From positions 1 to 43,292 of the forward strand of contig JAGTQU010000009.1 in assembly GCA_018396695.1 (NCBI GenBank): a stretch of 43,292 nucleotides of DNA, read 5' to 3'. The notes below the pieces were generated by a model that ran no database searches, was not told where the DNA came from, and worked only from the letters and a program-made list of their open reading frames with translations. How positions within the stretch are numbered: the stretch's first letter is position 1; every line of letters begins with the position of its first letter. Origin of the DNA: Candidatus Bathyarchaeota archaeon (lineage in GTDB: Archaea > Thermoproteota > Bathyarchaeia > TCS64). Made by a program: the position numbers and the translations under genes. Shown here one piece after another: positions 15,384-22,789 of this stretch.

Positions 15384-16490
15384 ATGTCCAATCGGGTAAG
15401 GGCTAGAGATTTGGGAATAAAAATTGGTAGAATGGAGACTGGGAAACTAAATGCGATAACAGATGTGGAGGGTGTGGGAGTTGGACACGTCACGCTGATT
15501 AGGGGCGAAGGCCCTCTCAAGATCGGTAAGGGCCCTGTTCGAACAGGAGCTACAGCTATAGTTCCTCATTCAGGGAATCTGTATGAAAATAAAGTGACAG
15601 CCGCAGTCGACATCTATAACGGGTACGGTAAGTCGGTTGGATTAGAGCAGGTGGTGTTCATGGGGGTTATTGAGACGCCGATAATGCTAACGGATACTCT
15701 AAACACATGGATAGTTGCCGACGCTGTGCTTGACTACTTCGGTGAACGATTCGGAGAGCCTCCGCCTTCTCTTAATCCGGTCGTCGGAGAGACGAATGGA
15801 GGTTTTCTCAACGATTCATATGGGAGGCACGTAAGAAAGGCACATGTTTTTGAAGCCATCGACAAGGCTCGGAGCTCAGCGGGGAGAGGCAAGGTGGAGG
15901 AAGGAAATGTGGGGGGAGGAACCCCCATGACAGGATACGGGTTGAAAGGCGGCATAGGAACCGCCTCGAGAAAATATGAAAATTTTACTGTCGGGGCTCT
16001 AGTACAGCTTAATTGTGGTAGAAGAGAGGATCTGATAATCGATGGGGTTCACGTTGGAAGAGATTTAGTTGTTCCAGAGCCGAGGAAAAAGATGGCGACT
16101 GGTAACTCGATTATGATGATAGTTGCCACAGATCTTGCCCTTGACTCCCGTCAGCTCTGGAAGGTGGCGAAGCGGGCTGTTCTGGGACTGGCGAGAACGG
16201 GTTCATACGGCAGTGTAACAAGTGGCGACTACGTGATCGCCTTCAGTACAGCTAAGCAGAAAGTGGAGGACCTCATCAAGATGCTGCCAGATTACAAGAC
16301 TATTCGGGGAGAATCGTATCTAAACCCTGTATATGAAGCGACTGCTGACGCTGTTGAGGAATCGATTTTGAATGCACTCTTCAAAGCAGAGACTATGGAA
16401 GGAATAAACGGAAACGTAAGATATGCTTTACCCATAGATCAAGTCAAAGAGTGCTTCAAGAAAAACGGGCGGGAATTGGAATCCACTTAA
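15384..16490 (+). CDS. P1-family (DmpA-type) self-processing aminopeptidase
   Basis: 368 residues. Family features are present throughout: ITDVEGVGVGHVTL near the N-terminus, GNVGGGTPMTGYGLKGGIGT in the middle, VHVGRDLVVPEPR before the cleavage region, and ARTGSYGSVTSGDYVIAFST near the end. By comparison with DmpA and BapA the precursor is cut to expose an N-terminal nucleophile Ser; here the bond would be Asn241-Ser242 in ATGNSIMMIVATD. These Ntn-type enzymes release N-terminal D-, L- or beta-amino acids from small peptides, amides or esters. The gene stands alone with a purine-rich leader. Together with the D-aminoacylase-like and M20 genes it suggests use of non-standard peptides. Confidence 0.85.
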   Translation: MSNRVRARDLGIKIGRMETGKLNAITDVEGVGVGHVTLIRGEGPLKIGKGPVRTGATAIVPHSGNLYENKVTAAVDIYNGYGKSVGLEQVVFMGVIETPIMLTDTLNTWIVADAVLDYFGERFGEPPPSLNPVVGETNGGFLNDSYGRHVRKAHVFEAIDKARSSAGRGKVEEGNVGGGTPMTGYGLKGGIGTASRKYENFTVGALVQLNCGRREDLIIDGVHVGRDLVVPEPRKKMATGNSIMMIVATDLALDSRQLWKVAKRAVLGLARTGSYGSVTSGDYVIAFSTAKQKVEDLIKMLPDYKTIRGESYLNPVYEATADAVEESILNALFKAETMEGINGNVRYALPIDQVKECFKKNGRELEST

Positions 16491-16698
16491 AAACACATCC
16501 TTTCGATCTAGACGTATACTACTACATTTTCTGCGAATTTAGTGAATAATCCTATTTTAATCTTCGAAAAAATTAAGCCTTAACCTCCTACATCATATCG
16601 GGCTCAAATGACTTAGGTCACACATCAAAATCTATGATCCACCTAATATCAAAGCACTTGAAATTAGCGCTCGACATACCAATAGACTATATCCGAAT

Positions 16699-16842
16699 TT
16701 ATTCTATCACTAATAGCGCCTCCGCTACTTAAGCCTCGAATGTTTCATCTAATCCATATCCCTCTGAATAGAGTACGCCTTGTAGCTGCACTATCTCCCC
16801 TAGGTCTCCAGGCTCTAGCTGGCTTCTAGTCGTGATTGGCAT
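16699..16842 (-). pseudogene. Remnant of a GNAT acetyltransferase (N-terminal end)
   Basis: From ATG 16842 the frame reads PITTRSQLEPGDLGEIVQLQ, then GVLYSEGYGLDETFEA, and stops with TAA at 16729-16731. It then continues VAEALLVIE to another TAA at 16699. The pattern RPGDLGxIVxLHGxLYxxEYGxDxTFEAYVA is typical of the start of one GNAT group often paired with MarR regulators, so the first stop replaces the Tyr codon of FEAYVA. No later acetyltransferase motif is found downstream. The rest of 16491-16992 shows no other gene. It is a decayed fragment lying 150 bases downstream of a tRNA gene on the same strand. Confidence 0.6.
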
Positions 16843-16992
16843 CAAAAGCTATCAAAGGTTAATACAAATACTTCTAATTATATATGAAAAGACTTTATAG
16901 CTAATCAAGAATTGGAAAAACTGCTTTATGAGCACATTTGAAATTTTCGATAAAACGCTCACATATTTAATTTTCAGAGTAAATATAATTAG

Positions 16993-17078
16993 CGCCGGGG
17001 ATGGGATTTGAACCCATGTGCTCGCGGGGAGCACCAGTTTTCAAGACTGGCGCCGTGTCCTGGCTTGGCTACCCCGGC
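16993..17078 (-). tRNA. tRNA-Ser (anticodon UGA)
   Basis: On the minus strand the acceptor stem GCCGGGG pairs with CCCCGGC at the 3' end, followed by discriminator G at 16993; CCA is not encoded. The anticodon stem-loop CCAGTCTTGAAAACTGG carries TGA (complement of 17041-17043). A long variable arm (GCTCCCCGCGAGC) marks a class II tRNA, and the T arm holds GTTCAAATC. The variable arm plus UGA anticodon identify serine. No intron is seen. Confidence 0.95.
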
Positions 17079-17259
17079 TTTGAGAAACTTCTCTCTTCAC
17101 TTGTAAATCTCTTTCGATCCTAATAAAATGAATAAGCTATAAACGCCTAAAAATTGTTTTATTTCGGAATTTATGAGGCGTGACTTGTCATTTGATTTTG
17201 GAAAAATCTACTTGAAGTTGCTTAGAAACTTGATTTAATGTCATGAAGCAAAAATAGGT

Positions 17260-18012
17260 CTACGATAAATCGAAAAACTTCTCCGAGTTTAGGGTAGTCA
17301 TCCGAGCGGCTTCTTTGATGGAAACCTCTTTCAATTCAGCCAACGCTCTCAAGGTTCTCACTAGATCTGCGGGTTCGGATGGGGCTCCGTGATAGCTTAC
17401 TGGGGAATCAGTCTCGATGAGTATCTTCTCTAACGGTGCCTTCGCTAAGGCTGCCCTGTGATCTCTGCTGAACTCGGCAGCGGGTGTGGCTGAAATAAAG
17501 TAGCCTGAGTCTAAGAGCTCTATAAGCACATCTAAGGGTCCGCTATACCAATGGAAGACCGCCTTCTCTATGTCTTCTTCCTTAGCGAGGTTTAAAGCAT
17601 CGCTCCATGCCCCTCTCCCGTGGATGGATACCGGCTTCCCATTTTCTCTCGCTATGCGGAGTTGCCGAACATAGATCTCTCTCTGTTTTTCTTGAACAGC
17701 CTCGCTTTTCCTTGATTCTCTATCCCAGTAATCTAAACCTATCTCTCCTACTGCGACGCAGTTACCTACTCTTTCCTCTACAAATCTTAGAGACTCTTCT
17801 ACGTCTTCAGTATACCATTCGGTAGGGTGTATACCGAGGGCTGGATACACATATTTTGGAAAATCTTCTGATAGGGCAAGGGTAGATCTGCAGGTTCTAA
17901 GGTTCGCCCCAACAGCTATGATGGCGCTGATGCCGACTCTCTTCGCCCTCTCAACGACCTTCCCTACCTCAGCTAAGTCGCTCAGATGTGCATGCGAATC
18001 TATAAGCTTCAT
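17260..18012 (-). CDS. tatD: TatD-family metal-dependent deoxyribonuclease
   Basis: 250 residues from ATG 18012. The metal-binding motifs are in order: DSHAHLSD at the N-terminus, ALGIHPTE, GEIGLDYWDRES with the Glu ligand, SIHGRGAWSDA, FHWYSGP, and LIETDSP with the final Asp. This is a TIM-barrel hydrolase of the TatD type, a 3'-5' DNase with roles in DNA repair and degradation. Length is typical. It is a single gene with nothing known upstream but the tRNA, also on the minus strand. In archaea some TatD-like proteins act on RNA, so the precise substrate is not certain. Confidence 0.88.
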   Translation of the reverse strand: MKLIDSHAHLSDLAEVGKVVERAKRVGISAIIAVGANLRTCRSTLALSEDFPKYVYPALGIHPTEWYTEDVEESLRFVEERVGNCVAVGEIGLDYWDRESRKSEAVQEKQREIYVRQLRIARENGKPVSIHGRGAWSDALNLAKEEDIEKAVFHWYSGPLDVLIELLDSGYFISATPAAEFSRDHRAALAKAPLEKILIETDSPVSYHGAPSEPADLVRTLRALAELKEVSIKEAARMTTLNSEKFFDLS

Positions 18013-18126
18013 CAAAACTCATATTTATAACCGCAGGACTCGATAAAAAATCTTTTAAAAGACTGATTCTTTTGAAGGTGTGGATGTGAAGAAAACCTAA
18101 AAATAATTTACTTTTCATTATTACTA

Positions 18127-18456
18127 CTATTTCCATTTATTTAAATGGTTTTCCAGGATAACTTGTTCCCTCCTTCTTTTATAAACATACCATAGTAGCC
18201 ATGTGGCAGTATAAATGGGTAATACATCTAGACCTGGAACTATTTCAAGTAGAGCGATGAGTCCTATCCAATTGAAGAACGCGAAGCAGAAGATTAAGCC
18301 AGCCAAGTCTAATACGTCTCCGATGAGCGGGGTTTGTAACTGTGGCAGGATTAACTCTACGAAATCTAAGAATAATGTCGAGATTAAAGTAACTAGCTCT
18401 AGCCACGTCATTCTTACTAGCCATGGAGCTGAAAGAGTCTGAACACGTGGTCTCAT
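18127..18456 (-). CDS. Small membrane protein, unknown function
   Basis: 109 residues with two or three hydrophobic segments (about 17-42, 47-70 and 75-92) and a basic tail (YKRRREQVILENHLNKWK). The middle is FCFAFFNWIGLIALLEIVPG. It lies 56 bases downstream of the SPFH gene on the same strand and may be co-transcribed with it. SPFH proteins are often encoded next to NfeD-like membrane partners; this protein is too short for a typical NfeD and no OB-fold is apparent. It is a possible alternative partner, by position only. Confidence 0.6.
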   Translation of the reverse strand: MRPRVQTLSAPWLVRMTWLELVTLISTLFLDFVELILPQLQTPLIGDVLDLAGLIFCFAFFNWIGLIALLEIVPGLDVLPIYTATWLLWYVYKRRREQVILENHLNKWK

Positions 18457-18512
18457 TTACATTAAATTTTCCTTTATAAGTCGAATATAAAATAAATGGG
18501 GAATTACTAAAA

Positions 18513-19460
18513 CTATGAGCTGGGTGGAAGTTGGATTATGAAGTTCCCCGTCTCGCTTGGGATTATTATAAATGTGCTCTTTCCCGTCTCTGATATAGCC
18601 TTCAAGGTTTCAAGGTAGAGATATAGGTTAGTCAGCTGTCCAATGTTGAGATCCGGCTGGTTCCCTGCTATTATATTCAAAGCATCTCTAGTGGCATTAG
18701 CTAATATTAGTTTAGATATCGCCGCCCCATTCGCTTGGATTATCTGCGACATAGCTGTCGCATTAGCTATCACTAGTATCCTAGTTTTGTTAAATTCAGC
18801 AGCTATAGAAAGCTGCTCAGATGCAAGCTTACTCTCGATCGCTCTTATGAATCCGTCTGGTAGACTTATCTGTCTTAGATCCACCGCCTCCAAAATTACG
18901 GCATTCGATAATGTAGATTCTTTATTAAAAGCTTCGGAGAGGATGCCCTCCATCTTGACGCTTATCTTCTCCCTCTGTTCAATGGTCTCTATAGCAGTGT
19001 ATTGAGCTATGAGATCTCTTATAGCCTCTCGTATTATTGGAATGATAGCTCTCTCCTTCCAATCAAGCCCTGGAAACTGCCTGAAAAGCGAGACAACCTC
19101 TGAGGGTGAAAGCCTCCACCTAACCGTGATATCCACATCTACTTTAAGCCCGTCTTTCGTGAGACTTGGAACCGCAGGGAAGTCTCCTTGCATTCCTGCC
19201 TCACTCCACATGTGTACACTATCTGTCGCCGTATAAACCCTTACAACGTTCGCGTATGGAGGCTTCAGGAAGTATTTCGCATTCTGCCCATCCCCTTGAA
19301 TGCTCACTGAACCAGATAGAGGATCTATTATTACAGCAACGTAACCAACACTAACCTGCCCTACGCTGAAGATAAGTGCGCCTGCAACGATTATGATTGC
19401 CACTATAGCTACTACACCAGCTCCTTCTATCCTCGGTCTCCTTTCAAACTCGCGTCTCAT
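18513..19460 (-). CDS. SPFH/prohibitin-like (band 7) membrane protein
   Basis: 315 residues. A single membrane helix at about 15-35 (VVAIVAIIIVAGALIF) follows a basic N-terminus (RREFERRPR). The SPFH domain spans about 40-220: GYVAVIIDPLSGSV, DGLKVDVDITVRWRL, FPGLDWKERAIIPIIREAIR, VILEAVDLRQISLPDGFIRAIESKL. After it is an Ala/Ile-rich helical region as in prohibitins, then a C-terminus rich in hydrophobic residues (TFIIIPSETGNFIIQLP). Such proteins form membrane-bound oligomeric rings and modulate proteases and membrane organisation. It is followed by the small membrane protein at 18127 and preceded 45 bases upstream by the UPF0147 gene. Confidence 0.88.
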   Translation of the reverse strand: MRREFERRPRIEGAGVVAIVAIIIVAGALIFSVGQVSVGYVAVIIDPLSGSVSIQGDGQNAKYFLKPPYANVVRVYTATDSVHMWSEAGMQGDFPAVPSLTKDGLKVDVDITVRWRLSPSEVVSLFRQFPGLDWKERAIIPIIREAIRDLIAQYTAIETIEQREKISVKMEGILSEAFNKESTLSNAVILEAVDLRQISLPDGFIRAIESKLASEQLSIAAEFNKTRILVIANATAMSQIIQANGAAISKLILANATRDALNIIAGNQPDLNIGQLTNLYLYLETLKAISETGKSTFIIIPSETGNFIIQLPPSS

Positions 19461-19505
19461 AATTCTCGAATAGAATAAAATGTAGGTGAACCTTAAGTCT
19501 TTAGA

Positions 19506-19778
19506 TCAATCTCTGATACCCTCAAGCAGGCTTATGATGTTCCAGATCCTCGTTCTAGTATACATTGGCATGTTAGGATCCTGAGAGATCTCATCTAGAA
19601 GGTCTATAGCATTCGCTGCTTTAGCTGCAATCGACAGCGACTCGTCCATTAAAATGTCTGAAGCCTGTTTAGCTGTTCTCCTAATATTTCTGGGAGTAGT
19701 ATTATCCTCGGCAACGCGGTTTAACACCGCCATGGCTTGGCTCAATTTTTGAGCATACTCTTCTTGCTTCTTTGACAT
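19506..19778 (-). CDS. UPF0147 family protein
   Basis: 90 residues, entirely helical. Diagnostic segments are AMAVLNRVAEDNTTPRNIRR, AANAIDLLDEISQDPNMP and a final RIWNIISLLEGIRD. These match the small archaeal UPF0147 family. The function is not established; an archaeal member has a four-helix fold. It sits between the HAD phosphatase and the SPFH gene on the same strand with gaps of 122 and 45 bases. The family is essentially archaeal and supports the organism assignment. Confidence 0.9.
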   Translation of the reverse strand: MSKKQEEYAQKLSQAMAVLNRVAEDNTTPRNIRRTAKQASDILMDESLSIAAKAANAIDLLDEISQDPNMPMYTRTRIWNIISLLEGIRD

Positions 19779-19900
19779 TGTAGCGACACCTCTCCTCTAC
19801 GCCCTTCCTCAAGGCTTATTTTAACCCAAAATCGATAATGATCGTATAAAGACGATAAAAGGGTTGCCCTTTTTACTATTCTTTAAAGAGTTATTTTTCC

Positions 19901-20605
19901 TTAATTAGCTTTTAAAATATACTCAGGTAGATCAGCTACACTTTCTAATAAGACATCTGGTTTTACGCCGCCCCATGATTCTTCGCCCCTTGGTCCAGTC
20001 TTCACTCCGATGAATTGGACGCAAGCGTTCTCAGCACATTCTGAGTCTATTCGGTGGTCTCCTACGAACAGGATATCGCTGAGCTTGACTTTCATCAGAT
20101 CTGAAATAAAGGTAAGGGCTTCAGCGTAAGGTTTAGGTTTCGGAGTCTCCCCTCTCCCAAAAATCAAATCGAAATATTGGAGCATACTCAGCTTCTTTAA
20201 GATCTCTAAGGCGTAGCTTCTATGGCTTCTAGTAAGAATGGCTAGTTTGAATCCTGCATTTCTAAGCCTTCTAATGGCTTCTGATGCCCCTTTTATCTCA
20301 CTAGCCGTGGATACTGCTTCCATCTCAACCTCGTCCATAATAGACTCTATGGTTTCATGTATCTGCTTTCTCTCAGCGGAGGGTAGCTTAAGTTCATTCC
20401 AAACCTTCTCAGCCTTCTCTAAGATCACTACGTTAGTCTCAGTCGGGCTTAGAAGGTTAGGAGGGACTCCGCAACTCTCAAGATACGATATCATCTTCTT
20501 CTTCATCTTGGGAAAATCTATAGTCGAGTTGACTAGCGTGCCATCTAAATCGAAGACGATGAGCTTTATACGACTATAATCCTTAGCACCCTTATCCAAT
20601 CGCAT
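19901..20605 (-). CDS. HAD-superfamily hydrolase, phosphoglycolate phosphatase-like
   Basis: 234 residues. Motif I is FDLDGTLVNST with the nucleophile Asp, motif II LAILTRSHRS, motif III the Lys in ETPKPKPYAEAL, and motif IV ILFVGDHRIDSECAENA. The alpha-helical cap between motifs I and II (about 45-110) makes this a C1-cap HAD, similar to phosphoglycolate phosphatase and beta-phosphoglucomutase. It hydrolyses a small phosphate ester in the cytoplasm; the substrate cannot be told. Motif IV has an unusual HRID in place of the common SxxD form, which still keeps an acidic ligand. Confidence 0.85.
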   Translation of the reverse strand: MRLDKGAKDYSRIKLIVFDLDGTLVNSTIDFPKMKKKMISYLESCGVPPNLLSPTETNVVILEKAEKVWNELKLPSAERKQIHETIESIMDEVEMEAVSTASEIKGASEAIRRLRNAGFKLAILTRSHRSYALEILKKLSMLQYFDLIFGRGETPKPKPYAEALTFISDLMKVKLSDILFVGDHRIDSECAENACVQFIGVKTGPRGEESWGGVKPDVLLESVADLPEYILKAN

Positions 20606-20696
20606 CTCTGAGGAATAACCTTAAACAATATAATTATTACGGTGATTTCAATATGGGAATTCTATATTGGAAAATTATCCGCCTAATCGAGGGGGT

Positions 20697-22022
20697 TTAA
20701 CCTGATTTTTCTTTACGCTGCTTGAAGCCTCTGAATCTAAGTGATTTGAAAGTAGCGGTTAAGATCTTTTCCGTAGAGAATATCCGAGCCGCTAGATATA
20801 GAACGATTACCGTAAACACTGTAATATATGCTATGCTTCTTAGGACGATAAAGTATTCTCCCATAATCGCCGCCTTTGAAGCTAGTATGCTGTGAGTATA
20901 GGGGATCAGCAATAGTATCCACTGCACAGTATTCGGCAGTGTTTCAAGGTCTGAGAACATGAGGATAATCGCAGGCACTATTATCGGGACTATTAAGACT
21001 CCGGTGAGACTTTGAGCACTCCTGACACTATCGACGAAAACAGCTATACAGATCGCTAAGGCTAGTCCAGATACTAAGGTGACGAACATCGTCACCGCTA
21101 TGAGCAGATACCCGACTGGTTGGATTCCAATATTCGCATCACCCAAGTTAATGGTTGGGACCTGAGGTGCAAAACTGAAGGCCGAGTTCATGTAGAAGCC
21201 GAAGCCTATCATATATGCAATAGCCCCTCCTATAGCGACGATGATTGACCCAGCGAGCTTACCAGTTAAAATAGTCATTCTGCCCACTGGTAGAGTCATC
21301 AAAGTCTCCAATGTCTTCTGCTCTTTCTCTATTGCAATGCTCGTGGCCGCCATCTGGATAGCGAACATGACCATGATCATCACAAGGATCGGTAGCAGTA
21401 TGCTCTGAGTTACCAAGAGACTGAAGATTGACTGAGGAGGGACCTCGAGGACTCTATCCCTTATTATCGAAGCGTAAGCGACAGAGATTGGAGTGCGGAT
21501 TGCATCAGGATCAGCAATCTCCTGGGCTTCAAGTAGAAGCTGATTGATTTTGTTTATGGAAAGATAGTAACTGTAGATATTCAAGAACGTGTTAACTATT
21601 TCAGTTTTTCCTGTCTCTGATAAAGTGGCACTTTTAAGGTTGGCAAAGATTTTTACAACTCCTTTTCTACCAAGCGTAATATTCTCTGAAAAACCTTGTT
21701 GAATATGTATTAGAGTAGAGACGTTTGATTTTTGAATCTGAAGTAGGGCTTCCGTGATCGAGTTAGCTTCGATTGGGATGACAGTGGCATTTAATGAAAT
21801 GAATCTTATGAATTCGGCTGCCACAGGTCCTTGATCCTCGTCATAGACCGCAAATGATGCCGTAATAATAGCCCTGCTAACTGATTCCCGTGAGACATTG
21901 ATAGCGGATCCCATGATTGGGAAAAGGATAAGAGGCATGAGGATTACCCCGATCAATATTTTCGGGTCTCGAATCAGTTCTTTCAGCTCTTTGACGATTA
22001 GGTTTACAAGACTGTTAGCCAA
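20697..22022 (-). CDS. ABC-2 type transporter permease
   Basis: About 441 residues, with six main membrane spans. The first (VILMPLILFPIMG) is separated from the second by an external domain of ~170 residues that has strand pattern and sequons (SFAVYDEDQGPVAAEF, ILIHIQQG-like strands). The ABC2 core follows: IEKEQKTLETLMTLPVGRM is the coupling region found in NatB and ABC-2 exporters. I choose TTG 22022, because it overlaps the ATPase stop by eight bases (TTGGCTAA) and gives ANSLVNLIVKELKELIRDPK, the usual ABC-2 N-terminus. An upstream ATG at 22052 would run deep into the ATPase gene. Together with the ATPase it forms an exporter, NatAB-like. Confidence 0.85.
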   Translation of the reverse strand: MANSLVNLIVKELKELIRDPKILIGVILMPLILFPIMGSAINVSRESVSRAIITASFAVYDEDQGPVAAEFIRFISLNATVIPIEANSITEALLQIQKSNVSTLIHIQQGFSENITLGRKGVVKIFANLKSATLSETGKTEIVNTFLNIYSYYLSINKINQLLLEAQEIADPDAIRTPISVAYASIIRDRVLEVPPQSIFSLLVTQSILLPILVMIMVMFAIQMAATSIAIEKEQKTLETLMTLPVGRMTILTGKLAGSIIVAIGGAIAYMIGFGFYMNSAFSFAPQVPTINLGDANIGIQPVGYLLIAVTMFVTLVSGLALAICIAVFVDSVRSAQSLTGVLIVPIIVPAIILMFSDLETLPNTVQWILLLIPYTHSILASKAAIMGEYFIVLRSIAYITVFTVIVLYLAARIFSTEKILTATFKSLRFRGFKQRKEKSG

Positions 22023-22746
22023 GCTTCGTCGCCTCCATAAACACTTGCTCAAGATTATCTGCTTCGTACTTTTGCTTCAGGCTATTCGGGTCACCTTCAG
22101 CCACGACAGCGCCTTCGTTTATCAAAGCGACTTTATCGCAGAGATACTCGACTTCAAGCATGTTATGGCTTGATAAAAGAGCCGTGACCCCCTGCTCCTT
22201 CACATAATTCTTAATCATTCTCCTAATATGATAAGCATGAATGACGTCTAATCCTGAAGTTGGTTCATCTAAAATGGCGAGCCGAGGTCTAATCATGAGT
22301 GCACGGGCTATGAGAAGCCTCCGATTCATTCCTTTACTGTACTCTTTTATTCTATCCTTCAGTCTGCCTCCAAGACCAGATATTTTCTCAGCCTCTTCAA
22401 CCATATCCTCTACCGAGTTATCTTTACCTGCATAGAAGTTTGCAATGAATCGCAAATATTCGTATCCGGATAGATATTGGTATGCACCAGCTTCCTCAGG
22501 TAGGTAGCTGATGATGCGCCTCACTTCATTAGGATTTCTAATGGCATCGACGCCGAATATTGAAACCTCTCCTGAAACAGGCTTTATCAGGGTCCCGATT
22601 ATACGGAGTGTAGTAGTCTTTCCCGCCCCGTTTGGACCGATGAGGCCATAGATTTCTCCTTCTTTGACGCTGAAGTTCACGCCCTTTAATGCCTCGACTC
22701 TTCCGAAATTCTTTCTCAGTTCTTTAACTAGGATAGCCTCTTTCAA
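22015..22746 (-). CDS. ABC transporter ATP-binding protein
   Basis: 243 residues. Walker A is GPNGAGKTT, the Q-loop region is ISYLPEEAGAY, the signature region is EYSKGMNRRLLIARAL (YSKGM replacing LSGGQ, common in ABC-2 exporters), Walker B is LAILDEPTSGLD, and the switch His is in LLSSHNM. It couples ATP hydrolysis to the permease encoded next, with which it overlaps by eight bases. The DrrA/NatA/CcmA type handles drugs, lipids or sodium; nothing narrows it here. Confidence 0.92.
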   Translation of the reverse strand: MKEAILVKELRKNFGRVEALKGVNFSVKEGEIYGLIGPNGAGKTTTLRIIGTLIKPVSGEVSIFGVDAIRNPNEVRRIISYLPEEAGAYQYLSGYEYLRFIANFYAGKDNSVEDMVEEAEKISGLGGRLKDRIKEYSKGMNRRLLIARALMIRPRLAILDEPTSGLDVIHAYHIRRMIKNYVKEQGVTALLSSHNMLEVEYLCDKVALINEGAVVAEGDPNSLKQKYEADNLEQVFMEATKLG

Positions 22747-22789
22747 AGAATCAGCCTCGTATCAGCATATCAGCGGTTAGAATTATTTT

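Noticed and set aside
16852-17034. Minus-strand ORF of 60 codons ending in tRNA-Ser
   Set aside because: It begins inside the tRNA gene and is composed of AT-rich random-like sequence.
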